Positions 10,101 through 17,554 of a DNA stretch of 64,000 nucleotides are shown here, piece by piece. The position numbers and the translations under genes were made by a program. Positions within the stretch are counted from its first letter, which is position 1; the number at the start of each line of letters is the position of its first letter. The notes under the pieces are model-generated. The model was not told the DNA's origin and searched no databases. It saw only the letters and a list, made by a program, of their open reading frames with translations. The stretch covers positions 248,001 through 312,000 of the forward strand of contig NZ_JAPEMA010000003.1 of assembly GCF_026343185.1 (NCBI RefSeq), in the 5' to 3' direction. The stretch is from Streptomyces sp. NBC_00091 (GTDB taxonomy: Bacteria > Actinomycetota > Actinomycetes > Streptomycetales > Streptomycetaceae).

Positions 10101-11142
10101 CCGGGCGGTGGAGGACGTGCGCTTCCACGAGGCGCTGTTCCTGTCGGAGCGGCCGACGCTGCTGCTGACCCGGGTACGGCCCGCGAGCGGCGGACGTCTG
10201 GCGGTGGAGGTGTCCAGCCGGGCCGCCGAGGAGCCCGGGGGCGCCGAGCGGATCCACGCCACCGCCTCCATCGCGGCCGAGGCGGACTACCCGGGCAGCG
10301 GCCTCGCGGGCCCGGGCCGGACCCTGCTGGCGCTGACCGGGGCGCTGGAGGACGACGAGCCCTCGCGGGTGCTGGACGGCGAGGAGGTGAAGGCCGCGTA
10401 CGCCGAGGCCGGGCTGGAGTACGGGCCGCAGTTCCTGCGGGCCCGCCGGGTGGCGGCGTACGGCCCGGACTTCGCGGTGACGGAGCTGCTCGGCGGGGAC
10501 GTCTCCCGGGCCGAGCTGCTGCCGCCGCCGCTGCTGGACGGGGCGACGCACGGGCTGGCGGCGCTCGCCGACGACGGGCGCCGGTACGTGGCCACGAGCG
10601 TGGGCCGGCTGCGCGCCTTCAAGAAGCCGCGCGGGGAGGTACTGCGCGCCGCGGCCCGGGTCACGCGCGCCGAGGACCCCGAGGCGGCGGACCCGGCGTT
10701 CGCCCTCGACGTGCTGCTGCTGGAAGAGGACGGCCGGCCGGTGATGGAGCTGTCCGGGATGGGCTTCACCCGGCTGCCGGACCGCCCGGTGGAGGCGGCG
10801 GCCGCCGCGCGGACGGCGGAAGCGGCGGCCTCGGCCGCGCTGGTGGACGTGGAGACGCTGGCGGCGGCCCCGGCCGAGGAGCGGCAGGCGGCGCTGGTCT
10901 CGCTGGTGCGGGCCACGGTCGCCGCGCTGCTGGCGATCGACGACCCGGAGTACGTCGACACCCGGGCGGGCTTCCTGGAGCTGGGCGTGGACTCGCTGAC
11001 GGCGATCGTGCTGAAGACCCGCCTCCAGAAGCGGCTGCGCGTCCCGCTGGTCTCCTCGGCGGTCTTCGACCACCCGTCGGTGGAGGAGCTGGCCGGGCTG
11101 CTGTCGCGCCTGCTGGCGCCCGAAGCGGTGGCGGCGTCCTGA
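7171..11142 (+). CDS. Single-module type I polyketide synthase, KS-AT-DH-ACP, with TTA codon
   Basis: A 1,323-residue PKS. KS about 36-455 with Cys202 (TDTACAASL), His337 (VEAHGTGTPLGDP) and His377 (KANLGHMEP). AT about 550-850 with Ser648 in GHSVGE and AFHS at 748-751, the malonyl-type specificity motif. DH about 915-1200 with His948 in an HxxxGxxxxP motif and Asp1123 in LLDGATHG. ACP with Ser1275 in LGVDSLTAI. No ketoreductase or enoylreductase is present, so the DH has no obvious in-module substrate. The KS C-terminal motif reads GFGVAGAIAVAVLEE, lacking the usual NAH. The ATG at 7171 follows AAAGGGG; a TTG at 7153 is less likely. Codon 10 is TTA (7198-7200), suggesting bldA control. The 11-bp repeats upstream suggest SARP activation. 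Confidence 0.93.
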   Translation: MPGTPEERNLQERLEAAEETVRRQERELGRFLSEKHEPIAVVGIGMRLPGGNNSLSELDSFLREGRSGIGPLPRDRWVPEVADGSITAVAGGFLDRIDEFDAQFFNIPPKDAPFIDPAQRLLMETVWEALEDSGIDPAGLRHGDGGVYVGASPLDFALELEGLSDEQLDGSLTTGLGAYSLSGRLSYFLGWRGPSLTTDTACAASLTALHLAVEGLRRRECGIALCAGVNTLHNPRSYVILSHAQMLAPDGHCKTFDESADGYARAEGCGALVLKRLSDALADGDRVLALVRGTAIGQDGESAGLSAPNGTAQEAVMRAALANARLEPGDIQYVEAHGTGTPLGDPIEMGSVNGVFGASHDKADPLTIGSLKANLGHMEPAAGLGAVIKVIAQMRAGAFFPHVWRNLSGRIPWENYPITVATEERPWKALVRRATVNGFGVAGAIAVAVLEEPPAREAPARGAAYDGDRRGQVFTLSAKSRPALRLQAERYARFLAEHPDTGVADLCRTRATGRSHFRHRVAAAVASTGELGAHLERWSAPPRGAEKPDAFRKTAFLFTGSGSQYVGMGRALYGRFPVFTRYVDECDALFAPLLGRSVAAVMFGDAPDAEEVLARTSFTHAALFTLEYALARLWLSWGVRPSVLIGHSVGEIVAATVAGLFTLADGVAFLAARSRLIESVRAPGSMAAVSAPVEEVRPLLEAWPELGVAAVNAPEQCVVSGGAGALAQAVEALRAAGRTVTELHVTAAFHSPLMAEVSEPLAEVLRGITFHEPQLPLVSNLTGRIAEPRELATPEYWVRHVNETVEFAAGVRTIAERGRHVFLELGPSSALTSLARRSVRQEQHRWLSSLRSKDTTGAALDAALAGAYAAGLSIAWDEVHAGGPGRRIALPGYAFDRRGYRLPARPAGRGAAADGRHPLLGRETGRAGGQREFSARISAAQPAYLADHTIGGQVFLPASAYLELLLAVQDEVHGDTGRAVEDVRFHEALFLSERPTLLLTRVRPASGGRLAVEVSSRAAEEPGGAERIHATASIAAEADYPGSGLAGPGRTLLALTGALEDDEPSRVLDGEEVKAAYAEAGLEYGPQFLRARRVAAYGPDFAVTELLGGDVSRAELLPPPLLDGATHGLAALADDGRRYVATSVGRLRAFKKPRGEVLRAAARVTRAEDPEAADPAFALDVLLLEEDGRPVMELSGMGFTRLPDRPVEAAAAARTAEAAASAALVDVETLAAAPAEERQAALVSLVRATVAALLAIDDPEYVDTRAGFLELGVDSLTAIVLKTRLQKRLRVPLVSSAVFDHPSVEELAGLLSRLLAPEAVAAS

Positions 11143-11201
11143 GCCTTCCGCCGGAACATCCCCATCGAGCACGACCCCGAGCGACGAAACAAGGGACCCC
11201 C

Positions 11202-12842
11202 ATGAACAACCGCGACAACCGCGACAACCGTACGGAGGACCGGACCCTCGCCGCCCGCGCGGCGCTGCACGCCCGGACCCGGCCCGACCAGCCGGCGGTG
11301 ATCTGCGAGGACCGCGCGCTGACCTACGCCGAACTGCACCGGGAGAGCAACCGGACCGCGCACGCGCTGCTGGCCGCGGGCCTGGCGGCCGGGGCGCGGG
11401 TGGGCTATCTGGGCCGGGAGTCGGAGCACTACTACGACCTGGCGCTGGGCTGCGCGAAGAGCGGCGCGGTGCTGGTGCCGGTGAACTCCCGGCTCACGGT
11501 CGGCGAGGTCGAGCACATCCTGCGCGACTCGCAGGCCGAACTGCTCTTCGTGGAGCGGGAGTTCCGCCCGCTGGTGGACAAGCTGCGGGCGGTGCTGCCG
11601 GAGCTGGGCCGGGTCGTCGAGATGGACTCCGACCGTCATGTGGCGGGCGGGTTCCTCGACTGGAAGGCGGGCCTGCCCGACACCGAGCCGGCGGCGGCCG
11701 GCGGCGCCGGCTTCGACGACGCGGTCGCGCAGCTGTACACGAGCGGGACGACCGGGCTGCCCAAGGGGGTGGTGCTGGCGCAGCGGACCTTCTTCACCTT
11801 CATCGCCGACACCCGGGCGGCCGGGGTGGACTGGATCGACTGGCGGCCCGAGGACCGGGGGCTGAGCTGCTTCCCGGGGCTGCACACGGCCGGCTTCGGC
11901 TGGTTCATGCACTCCTTCAACGCCGGCGCCACCACGGTGATCATGCGTCAGTTCATCGCCGACGAGGCGACCCGGCTCATCGAGCGGCACGCGGTCACCA
12001 CGCTGTGGGCGGCGCCCGCGATGCTGCGGATGATGCTGGCCGAGCGGGGCACCACCCGCGAGACCTTCCGCACGCTGCGCAAGGTGGTCTACAGCGGTTC
12101 GCCGATCGACCGCGAGCTGCTCCTGACCTGCATCGACGTACTGGACTGCGAGCTGGCGCAGGGCTACTCCTCGGCGGAGGCGGGCAGTTTCGTCACCTGC
12201 CTGGCGCCGCAGGACCACACCCAGGACAGCCGGGTGCTGGGCTCGGCGGGCCGGGCCTGCCCCGGCAACGAGGTCAGGATCCTGGACGGGGAGGGCCGCC
12301 GGCTGCCGGCGGGCGAGGTGGGGCGGGTGGTGATCAAGAGCCCGGCTCGCTTCCTCGGGTACTGGCGGCTGCCGGAGGTGACCGCGGGGTCGCTGTCCGG
12401 CGAGGCGGGCGAGTGGCTGTCGATGGGCGACATGGGCCATCTCGACGCCGACGGCTACCTGTTCCTCGCCGACCGGGTCAACGACACCATCATCGTCGCC
12501 GGCCAGAACATCTACCCGACGGAGGTCGAGAACGCGCTGCGGGCCCACCCGGCGGTCGCGGAGGTCTCCGTGTACGGAGTCCCGCACCCCGATTGGGGTG
12601 AGGCCGTACGGGCCGCGGTGGTGCTGCGCGAGGGTGCCGGGGCGACCCCGCGGGAGTTCCTGCGGTTCATGAACGGCCGGATCGCCGGGTTCAAGATCCC
12701 CACGGGGTACGACATCGTCGGGGCGCTGCCGCGCAATCCCACCGGGAAGGTGCTGCGGCGGGTGCTGCGGGAGCGGTTCACCGAGACCCCGGCACCCGCG
12801 GCGGCGCCGGCTCCCGCGCCGACGCCCGCGCCCGCGGGGTAG
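11202..12842 (+). CDS. AMP-dependent acyl-CoA/acyl-carrier ligase
   Basis: A 546-residue adenylate-forming enzyme that would activate a carboxylic acid as acyl-AMP and pass it to CoA or a carrier protein. The P-loop-like core motif reads LYTSGTTGLPKGV, with YSSAEAG (A5 region), GYWRLPEVT, MGDMGHLDADGYLFLADRVNDTIIVAGQNIYP (A7-A8) and the C-terminal catalytic lysine region NPTGKVLRR. ATG at 11202 gives an N-terminus with the short repeat NNRDNRDNR. The C-terminus ends in a low-complexity Ala/Pro tail, probably a flexible linker. It lies between PKS and thioesterase genes in one operon, so it probably supplies the PKS starter or primes the free carrier protein encoded at 6860. The acid is unknown. 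Confidence 0.9.
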   Translation: MNNRDNRDNRTEDRTLAARAALHARTRPDQPAVICEDRALTYAELHRESNRTAHALLAAGLAAGARVGYLGRESEHYYDLALGCAKSGAVLVPVNSRLTVGEVEHILRDSQAELLFVEREFRPLVDKLRAVLPELGRVVEMDSDRHVAGGFLDWKAGLPDTEPAAAGGAGFDDAVAQLYTSGTTGLPKGVVLAQRTFFTFIADTRAAGVDWIDWRPEDRGLSCFPGLHTAGFGWFMHSFNAGATTVIMRQFIADEATRLIERHAVTTLWAAPAMLRMMLAERGTTRETFRTLRKVVYSGSPIDRELLLTCIDVLDCELAQGYSSAEAGSFVTCLAPQDHTQDSRVLGSAGRACPGNEVRILDGEGRRLPAGEVGRVVIKSPARFLGYWRLPEVTAGSLSGEAGEWLSMGDMGHLDADGYLFLADRVNDTIIVAGQNIYPTEVENALRAHPAVAEVSVYGVPHPDWGEAVRAAVVLREGAGATPREFLRFMNGRIAGFKIPTGYDIVGALPRNPTGKVLRRVLRERFTETPAPAAAPAPAPTPAPAG

Positions 12843-12846
12843 CGCC

Positions 12847-13647
12847 GTGCCGCCCGCGCTGGACTCCGTACGGGGCCCCGTGCCGCCGGGTCCGCTGCCC
12901 GAGGTGCAGGGCGCGTCGCGGTGGCTGCATCCGGCCGATGCCGAACCGGACGCGGAGCTGCGGCTGTTCCTGCTGCACCACAGCGGGGGCGGCGCGTCGA
13001 TGTACCGCGAGTGGCCGGGTCAGCTGCCCGGGTCGGTCGCCTGCCAGGCGGTGCAGCTGCCCGGGCGCCAGGAGCGGCGGCGCGAGGCTCCGTACACCCG
13101 GCTCGGTCCGCTGGTGGAGGCCCTGGCCCGGGTGGTGTCGGACGAGCTGGACGAGCGCGCGTACGCGGTGTTCGGACACTCGATGGGGGCGCTGCTGGGC
13201 TACCGGCTGACGGTGGAGATGGAGCGGCGGGGCCTGGCGCCGCCGGTGCTCCTCGCCGTGTCGGGGTGGGCCCCGCAGGGTTTCTCGGCGCCGGCGGCGC
13301 TGTCCTCGGACCCCCTGGAGGCGCTGCGGCTGCTGGGCGGTCTGCCGGCGGCGGTCGCGCGGGATCCGGAGCTGCTGGCGGCGGCGGTCCGTGCGATGGG
13401 CGCGGACGGCGCGGTGTGCGCGGACCACCTGGACGACGGGGCGGCCGTGGGCTGTCCCGTCGTCGCCTACTCCGGGCGTGAGGATCCTCTCCTCGCGCCC
13501 GGCGCCATGCGGTCGTGGGCCGGGCGGACCCCGGAGTTCCTGGGGTGCCGGATCTTCCCCGGGGACCACTTCTACCTGAGCGCCCACGCCCGCGCCATCA
13601 CGGCCGACCTGGCCCAGCTGCTGCCGCGGTACGCCGCGCGGCGCTGA
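12847..13647 (+). CDS. Type II thioesterase (alpha/beta hydrolase)
   Basis: A 266-residue editing thioesterase that removes stalled acyl groups from carrier proteins. The nucleophile motif is FGHSMGALLGY, an acidic member is likely in SGREDPLLAP, and the catalytic His is in PGDHFYLS. The N-terminal motif LFLLHHSGGGASMYREW corresponds to the PHAGGG oxyanion region of the family, with His replacing Pro. GTG at 12847 begins four bases after the ligase stop. Its place in the PKS operon fits a proofreading role; it could instead release the product, since the PKS has no TE domain. Confidence 0.88.
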   Translation: MPPALDSVRGPVPPGPLPEVQGASRWLHPADAEPDAELRLFLLHHSGGGASMYREWPGQLPGSVACQAVQLPGRQERRREAPYTRLGPLVEALARVVSDELDERAYAVFGHSMGALLGYRLTVEMERRGLAPPVLLAVSGWAPQGFSAPAALSSDPLEALRLLGGLPAAVARDPELLAAAVRAMGADGAVCADHLDDGAAVGCPVVAYSGREDPLLAPGAMRSWAGRTPEFLGCRIFPGDHFYLSAHARAITADLAQLLPRYAARR

Positions 13648-13684
13648 GCGGGCGGCGTTCCCGCAGAACCGGAGGTACCCCGTC

Positions 13685-14146
13685 ATGCTGCCCCGACCCA
13701 ATGAACTCCTCGCGCGCTACGTCGCGTTGTGGAACGAGAAGGACGCGCAGCGCAGGCGCGACATGGTGTACGGCCTGTACGCGCCGGACTGCGTCTACGT
13801 GTTCTACCGCAAGGATCCGATCCGGGGGCACGCGGCGCTCCTGGACCAGCTGGCCTACACGCACGAGGTGTACGGCCCGATGGGGTACGAGTTCCGGTCC
13901 TCGAACAACGCGACCGGCCACCACGACGTCGTCCGGTTCAACTGGGTGATGGTCTCGGCGGCCACGGGCGAGATGGAGATGTCCGGTCAGGACATCGTCG
14001 TGCTCGCCGAGGACGGGCGAATTCAAGCCGACTACCAGTTCCACGACAGGATGCCCTCGTCCTTCGTCTACAACGACGGGTACGAGGAGCACGGCGTGGC
14101 GGTACGGCACGCCGAGCCGAGCCGTACCGGCGCCGGCGGCCCCTGA
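13685..14146 (+). CDS. NTF2/SnoaL-like fold protein
   Basis: A 153-residue protein with the layout of NTF2-like (SnoaL) domains: an N-terminal helix (NELLARYVALWNEKD), YAPDCVYVFYRKDPIRGHAALLDQLA, and strands such as HDVVRFNWVMVSA and GQDIVVLAEDGRIQADYQFHDRM. Members bind small ligands and act as cyclases, isomerases or binding proteins. The ATG at 13685 follows GGAGGTACCCCGTC. It is the last gene of the PKS operon. A catalytic role is only a guess. Another member of this fold is encoded at 36364. Confidence 0.75.
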   Translation: MLPRPNELLARYVALWNEKDAQRRRDMVYGLYAPDCVYVFYRKDPIRGHAALLDQLAYTHEVYGPMGYEFRSSNNATGHHDVVRFNWVMVSAATGEMEMSGQDIVVLAEDGRIQADYQFHDRMPSSFVYNDGYEEHGVAVRHAEPSRTGAGGP

Positions 14147-14222
14147 CGTGCGGCGGATGCCCACGCACCCCGGCCCCGCGGCATCCCTGTGCCGCGGGGC
14201 CGGGCGCGTTGCCGACGGGCCG

Positions 14223-14822
14223 TCAGAGGGTGGCGGCCGCCATGGCGTTCGGGACGTACTGGCGCAGGACCAGCTCGGTGGTGGCCAGGGCCATGCGGGC
14301 CGGGCCGTCCGAGCCGAGGACCTCGCCGTTGGCCAGCAGGCCGCCGACGATGAGCATCAGGGTGTCGGCCAGGGCGTCGGGGTCCTCCGCGCCGGCCTGG
14401 GAACCCCGGTCGCGGAACCAGTTGCGCAGGCCCTTGAGGTGCAGCTTCGCCTCCTCGCGGCCCGGGTGCCCGGGCTCGCGGAACTCGCTGGAGGTGTTGT
14501 AGTAGATGCAGCCGTGGAAGTCCGGTTCCCGGACGCTGGCGTGGAAGAACTCCATCAGCGCGAGGACCTGCCGGGCAGGGTCGCCGGTGTAGGGCGCGGT
14601 GACCTCTTCGGCCTGCTCCCACCACTGCGCGTCGCTCTCGCGCAGCCAGGCCGCGATCAGCTCGTCCTTGCTGGCGAACTCGCGGTAGAGCAGGCTCTTG
14701 CCCACTCCGGTCGCGTCGATCACCTGCTGCATGCCGACGGCCCGGACCCCCTGCTCACCGAAGAGTTTGGCCGAGGCCTCCAGAATCCGCCGCCTCGTAC
14801 CTGGTGCCGGTGTGCGCGCCAT
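14223..14822 (-). CDS. TetR family transcriptional repressor
   Basis: A 199-residue TetR-type regulator. The N-terminal helix-turn-helix reads RRRILEASAKLFGEQGVRAVGMQQVIDATGVGKSLLYREFASKDELIAAWL, typical of the family. The C-terminal ligand domain carries HGCIYYNTSSEF, as in LmrA/YxaF-like members. The ATG at 14822 has AAGGAG seven bases upstream; longer upstream in-frame starts would cross the operator and are not credible. It is divergent from the DHA2 exporter and the 29-bp inverted repeat lies between them, so it most likely represses itself and the exporter until the ligand, perhaps the cluster product, binds. Confidence 0.92.
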   Translation of the reverse strand: MARTPAPGTRRRILEASAKLFGEQGVRAVGMQQVIDATGVGKSLLYREFASKDELIAAWLRESDAQWWEQAEEVTAPYTGDPARQVLALMEFFHASVREPDFHGCIYYNTSSEFREPGHPGREEAKLHLKGLRNWFRDRGSQAGAEDPDALADTLMLIVGGLLANGEVLGSDGPARMALATTELVLRQYVPNAMAAATL

Positions 14823-14895
14823 GTCTGAACTCCTTCCCCTCTCCCCCGCGGATCCCAGCATACGTTTGACACAGGGGTTTGTGAGCGCTAGAAAT

Positions 14896-14924
14896 GGACC
14901 GATCAGTCCAGGACTGATCGGTCC
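14896..14924. promoter_or_regulatory. TetR operator, perfect 29-bp inverted repeat
   Basis: GGACCGATCAGTCC, one central A, then GGACTGATCGGTCC: perfect 14-bp arms. It lies in the 159-bp gap between the divergent tetR and exporter genes and is the obvious operator. The same GGACCGATCGGTCC core recurs at 16593 before the SARP gene. Confidence 0.88.
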
Positions 14925-14981
14925 GTCATTTGTTCCCGTAGAGCTCACTGCTTCCGACGACACTCCGATCGGAGTCTGATC

Positions 14982-16400
14982 ATGACCGAGGCATCCCCGA
15001 CCTCTCCTCCCATCGCACGGGTGGCACCGCCCGCCCCCGCGGTCAAGAGCCTTCCCCTGCTGCTCCTGGTCGTGTGCGCGGTGCAGTTCCTCGACGCGAT
15101 GGACATCGCGAGCATGGGACCGGCCCTCCCCCTGGTCCAGGCGGACCTGGGGATGTCGACCTCCGCACTCCAGTGGGTCGTCTCGGCGTACGCACTGGGC
15201 TTTGGCGGGTTCCTGCTGCTGGGCGGCCGGCTGGCCGACCTCTACAACCGCAAGAAGCTGCTGATCGGCTGGCTGGCGGTCTTCGTCGTCGCCAGCATCC
15301 TGGGCGGCATCGCCGACGACGGCGTGGTCCTGGTGGTCGCCCGACTGCTCAAGGGAGTCAGCGCCGGCATCACCGCACCCGCCGCCATGGCGATCCTGCT
15401 CGACGCCTTCCGTGACGAGCAGTCACGCAACCGCGCACTCGGCACCTTCCTCGCCGTGGCCTCGGCCGGTTACTCGCTCGGCCTGATCCTCGGCGGCCTG
15501 ATGGCGGGCGTCTCCTGGCGGCTCGTGCTGTTCGCGCCGGCCGTGGCCGGTGTCCTGGTCGCGCTGCTCGCCGCCTCGGTGGTCCCCTCGCAGCAGGAGA
15601 AGGGCAAGAGCGGCAGCCTCGACATCCTCGGCGCCGTCACGGTGACTGCGGGCGCGGTGGCCCTCGTGTACGGGCTCAGCCGGGCCGCCAGCGACGGCTG
15701 GGGCGACGCGCAGACCATCGGCTCGCTCATCGCCGCCGCCGTCCTCTTCCCGCTGTTCGCCCTCGTCGAGAGCCGGCACCCGGCCCCGCTGGTACCCCTG
15801 TCGGTCTTCCGCAAGGGCCAGCTGACCCGGTCCCTGATCGCCATGCTCTTCTTCGGCGCCTACGTCTCCTTCCAGTTCGTCCTGACCCTCTACTACCAGG
15901 AGCAGCTGGGCTGGTCCCCGCTGGAGGCCGGCCTCGCCTTCCTCCTCGGCGGCGTGCTGACGGCGGGCACCGCCCGCTACGGCGCCGCGCTGGTCACCAA
16001 GTACGGCGCCTGGCCGGTCGCGACCGGCGGCCTGGTCCTGCTGAGCGTCGGCTACCTCGGCTGGGTCCTGCTGATGGGTCAGGTCGACCCGCTGGTCACC
16101 CTGTTCGCGCAGCAGCTCCTCGGCGGCCTCGGCTTCGCGGCGGTCTACCCGGCGCTGAACATCGCCGCCGTCGGCACCGCCGAGCCCGACGAGCAGGGCC
16201 TGGTCTCGGGCCTGTTCAACGCCGGCGCGCAGATCGGCAACGGCGTGGTCATCGCGATCACCGCCACCGTCTTCTCGCTCACCACCGGCGGGATCGCCCC
16301 CTACCGGGCCGGTCTGTGGACCGTCACCGCCATCACCCTCGCCGTCACCGTCGTGGCCCTGGCGGGCGCCGCCCGCTACCGCCAGAAGGCCACCGCCTGA
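14982..16400 (+). CDS. MFS drug exporter, DHA2 (14-TM) family
   Basis: A 472-residue integral membrane antiporter with about 14 hydrophobic segments. DHA2 hallmarks are visible: LDAMDIASMGPALP in TM1, GFLLLGGRLADLYNRKKLL for motif A, and VASAGYSLGLILGGLMAGVSWRLVLF for motif C of antiporters. ATG at 14982 follows GGAG with seven bases of spacing. Divergent from its probable repressor, with a strong terminator directly after the stop. It most likely exports the product of the cluster and gives self-resistance; the substrate is inferred from context only. Confidence 0.92.
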   Translation: MTEASPTSPPIARVAPPAPAVKSLPLLLLVVCAVQFLDAMDIASMGPALPLVQADLGMSTSALQWVVSAYALGFGGFLLLGGRLADLYNRKKLLIGWLAVFVVASILGGIADDGVVLVVARLLKGVSAGITAPAAMAILLDAFRDEQSRNRALGTFLAVASAGYSLGLILGGLMAGVSWRLVLFAPAVAGVLVALLAASVVPSQQEKGKSGSLDILGAVTVTAGAVALVYGLSRAASDGWGDAQTIGSLIAAAVLFPLFALVESRHPAPLVPLSVFRKGQLTRSLIAMLFFGAYVSFQFVLTLYYQEQLGWSPLEAGLAFLLGGVLTAGTARYGAALVTKYGAWPVATGGLVLLSVGYLGWVLLMGQVDPLVTLFAQQLLGGLGFAAVYPALNIAAVGTAEPDEQGLVSGLFNAGAQIGNGVVIAITATVFSLTTGGIAPYRAGLWTVTAITLAVTVVALAGAARYRQKATA

Positions 16401-16404
16401 CCGG

Positions 16405-16440
16405 AGGGCGGCGCCGCCGAGGCGGCGCCGCCCTTCCCCC
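16405..16440 (+). terminator. Intrinsic terminator of the exporter gene
   Basis: Perfect 13-bp stem GGGCGGCGCCGCC / GGCGGCGCCGCCC (16406-16418 and 16421-16433) with a GA turn, followed by TTCCCCC, five bases after the stop codon. Confidence 0.85.
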
Positions 16441-16444
16441 GATC

Positions 16445-16511
16445 GGCCGTGCAACACGTCTGGCGCACCCATTGGATCCCCCGCATCCGGTGCCGGACGT
16501 GTTGCACGGCC
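16445..16511. repeat. Long inverted repeat (16-bp perfect arms) between exporter and SARP gene
   Basis: GGCCGTGCAACACGTC at 16445-16460 is matched by its exact reverse complement at 16496-16511; pairing extends imperfectly inwards through TGGCGCACC/GGTGCCG. The loop is about 20-35 bases. It could be a second terminator that protects the SARP promoter, or a regulatory hairpin. In the 321-base gap 16401-16721 I see this, the terminator, the GGACCGATCGGTCC site and no gene. Confidence 0.55.
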
Positions 16512-16592
16512 TTGTCGCGTTTGCCCACCGGTACGGCATTCCTGCGGGCGCGGGGCTTCATTGACATGTTCCTACCTGACCAAGTACGGTCG

Positions 16593-16606
16593 GGACCGAT
16601 CGGTCC
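16593..16606. promoter_or_regulatory. Second, shorter TetR-type site upstream of the SARP gene
   Basis: The 14-bp palindrome GGACCGATCGGTCC is built from the outer parts of the 14896-14924 operator. It lies about 116 bases before the SARP start, where a promoter would be expected. This suggests that the TetR protein also controls the SARP gene. The match is seen; function is inferred. Confidence 0.5.
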
Positions 16607-16721
16607 ACTAGGAATTCAGAGCAAGTCGAGCACACCGCCGACATTCCTTCCGGCACCGAATCGAATGCCCGGCGCCAGTGCACACGACACCGTTCTCTTT
16701 CCATCTCGCGGGGAGATGTTT

Positions 16722-17537
16722 GTGTTGCTGTTCTCAGTCCTAGGCTCCATAGAGATAATGAAACAGAGAGTCGCCGTCAGGCTCGGCGGCGCCATGCAGC
16801 AGACGCTTCTGGCGACCCTGCTCGCGGCCGGCGGATCCCTCGTCACGGTCGACTCCCTGATCCTCGAACTGTGGGGGACCACACCCCCCAACAAGGTCGA
16901 GAACGCCCTCCAGGCCCAGGTCAGCCGGGTCCGCAGGACTCTGGCCGCGGTGGAGCCGGAGCGGGAGGGCTCGCGGGTGGTGACGAGCACCTCCGGCTAC
17001 ATGTTCCTCTTCGACCGGTGGGAACTGGACGCCTATCTGTTCCTCGACACGGTGGACGCGATCCACGCGCGAACGGGAACGGACACCCTGTCCGAGCACC
17101 GGCAGAACATCGCGGACCTCCGCGAGGGACTCTCGCGCTGGCGGGGTCCGGTATTCGGCGGACTCGCCGGCGGGCCGATCTGCCAGACCGCCTCCACCCG
17201 ATATCTGGAGGCGCGGAATTCGGCGCTCATTCTGCTTTACGATCTAGAACTCCGCACCGGTGGCCACGAACGGATTCTCCCGGAGCTGACCGAGCTGTAC
17301 TCGCGCAACCCGAACCACGAGCAGTTCTGCATGCTGCTCATGCGCGCCCTGTACCGCTCCGGCCGGCAGCTCGACGCCCTGACGGTCTACCGCCAGTGCC
17401 GGCACAACATGATCGAGTCCCAGGGCATCGAGCCCTCCCCCGTCCTGAGCCAGTACGAGCGGGCGATCCTCACCCACGACCCGATGCTGCTCCAGGACGA
17501 GCCCTACTGGCCGGTGCCGGCCCTCGTCGCGGGCTAG
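16722..17537 (+). CDS. SARP family pathway activator
   Basis: A 271-residue SARP: an N-terminal OmpR-like winged helix (LFSVLGSIEIMKQRVAVRLG, QQTLLATLLAAGGSLVTVDSLILELWGTTPPN, QVSRVRRTL) followed by the bacterial transcriptional activation domain (YLEARNSALILLYDLELRTG, HEQFCMLLMRALYRSGRQLDALTVYRQCR). No NB-ARC domain is present, so this is the short SARP class. GTG at 16722 was chosen because GGGGAG lies six bases upstream; ATG at 16716 would leave no spacing. These proteins bind 11-bp-spaced direct repeats, and such repeats of GTCAG type occur at several places in this window. It is probably itself under TetR control. Confidence 0.9.
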   Translation: MLLFSVLGSIEIMKQRVAVRLGGAMQQTLLATLLAAGGSLVTVDSLILELWGTTPPNKVENALQAQVSRVRRTLAAVEPEREGSRVVTSTSGYMFLFDRWELDAYLFLDTVDAIHARTGTDTLSEHRQNIADLREGLSRWRGPVFGGLAGGPICQTASTRYLEARNSALILLYDLELRTGGHERILPELTELYSRNPNHEQFCMLLMRALYRSGRQLDALTVYRQCRHNMIESQGIEPSPVLSQYERAILTHDPMLLQDEPYWPVPALVAG

Positions 17538-17554
17538 GGCAGGGCGGCCGGGAC

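Noticed and set aside
7198..11172. A 1,324-residue open frame antisense to the PKS gene, and similar long antisense frames such as 48542-51397, 24767-27247 and 55566-59696
   Set aside because: These are opposite-strand shadows of high-GC genes. Their translations are Arg/Gly/Pro-rich without domains, and the sense strand carries clear catalytic motifs.
16449..16715. A longer SARP protein starting inside the inverted repeat at 16449
   Set aside because: The family start (LFSVLGSIEI) lies at 16722 with a well-spaced GGGGAG; the upstream part is non-coding in character.
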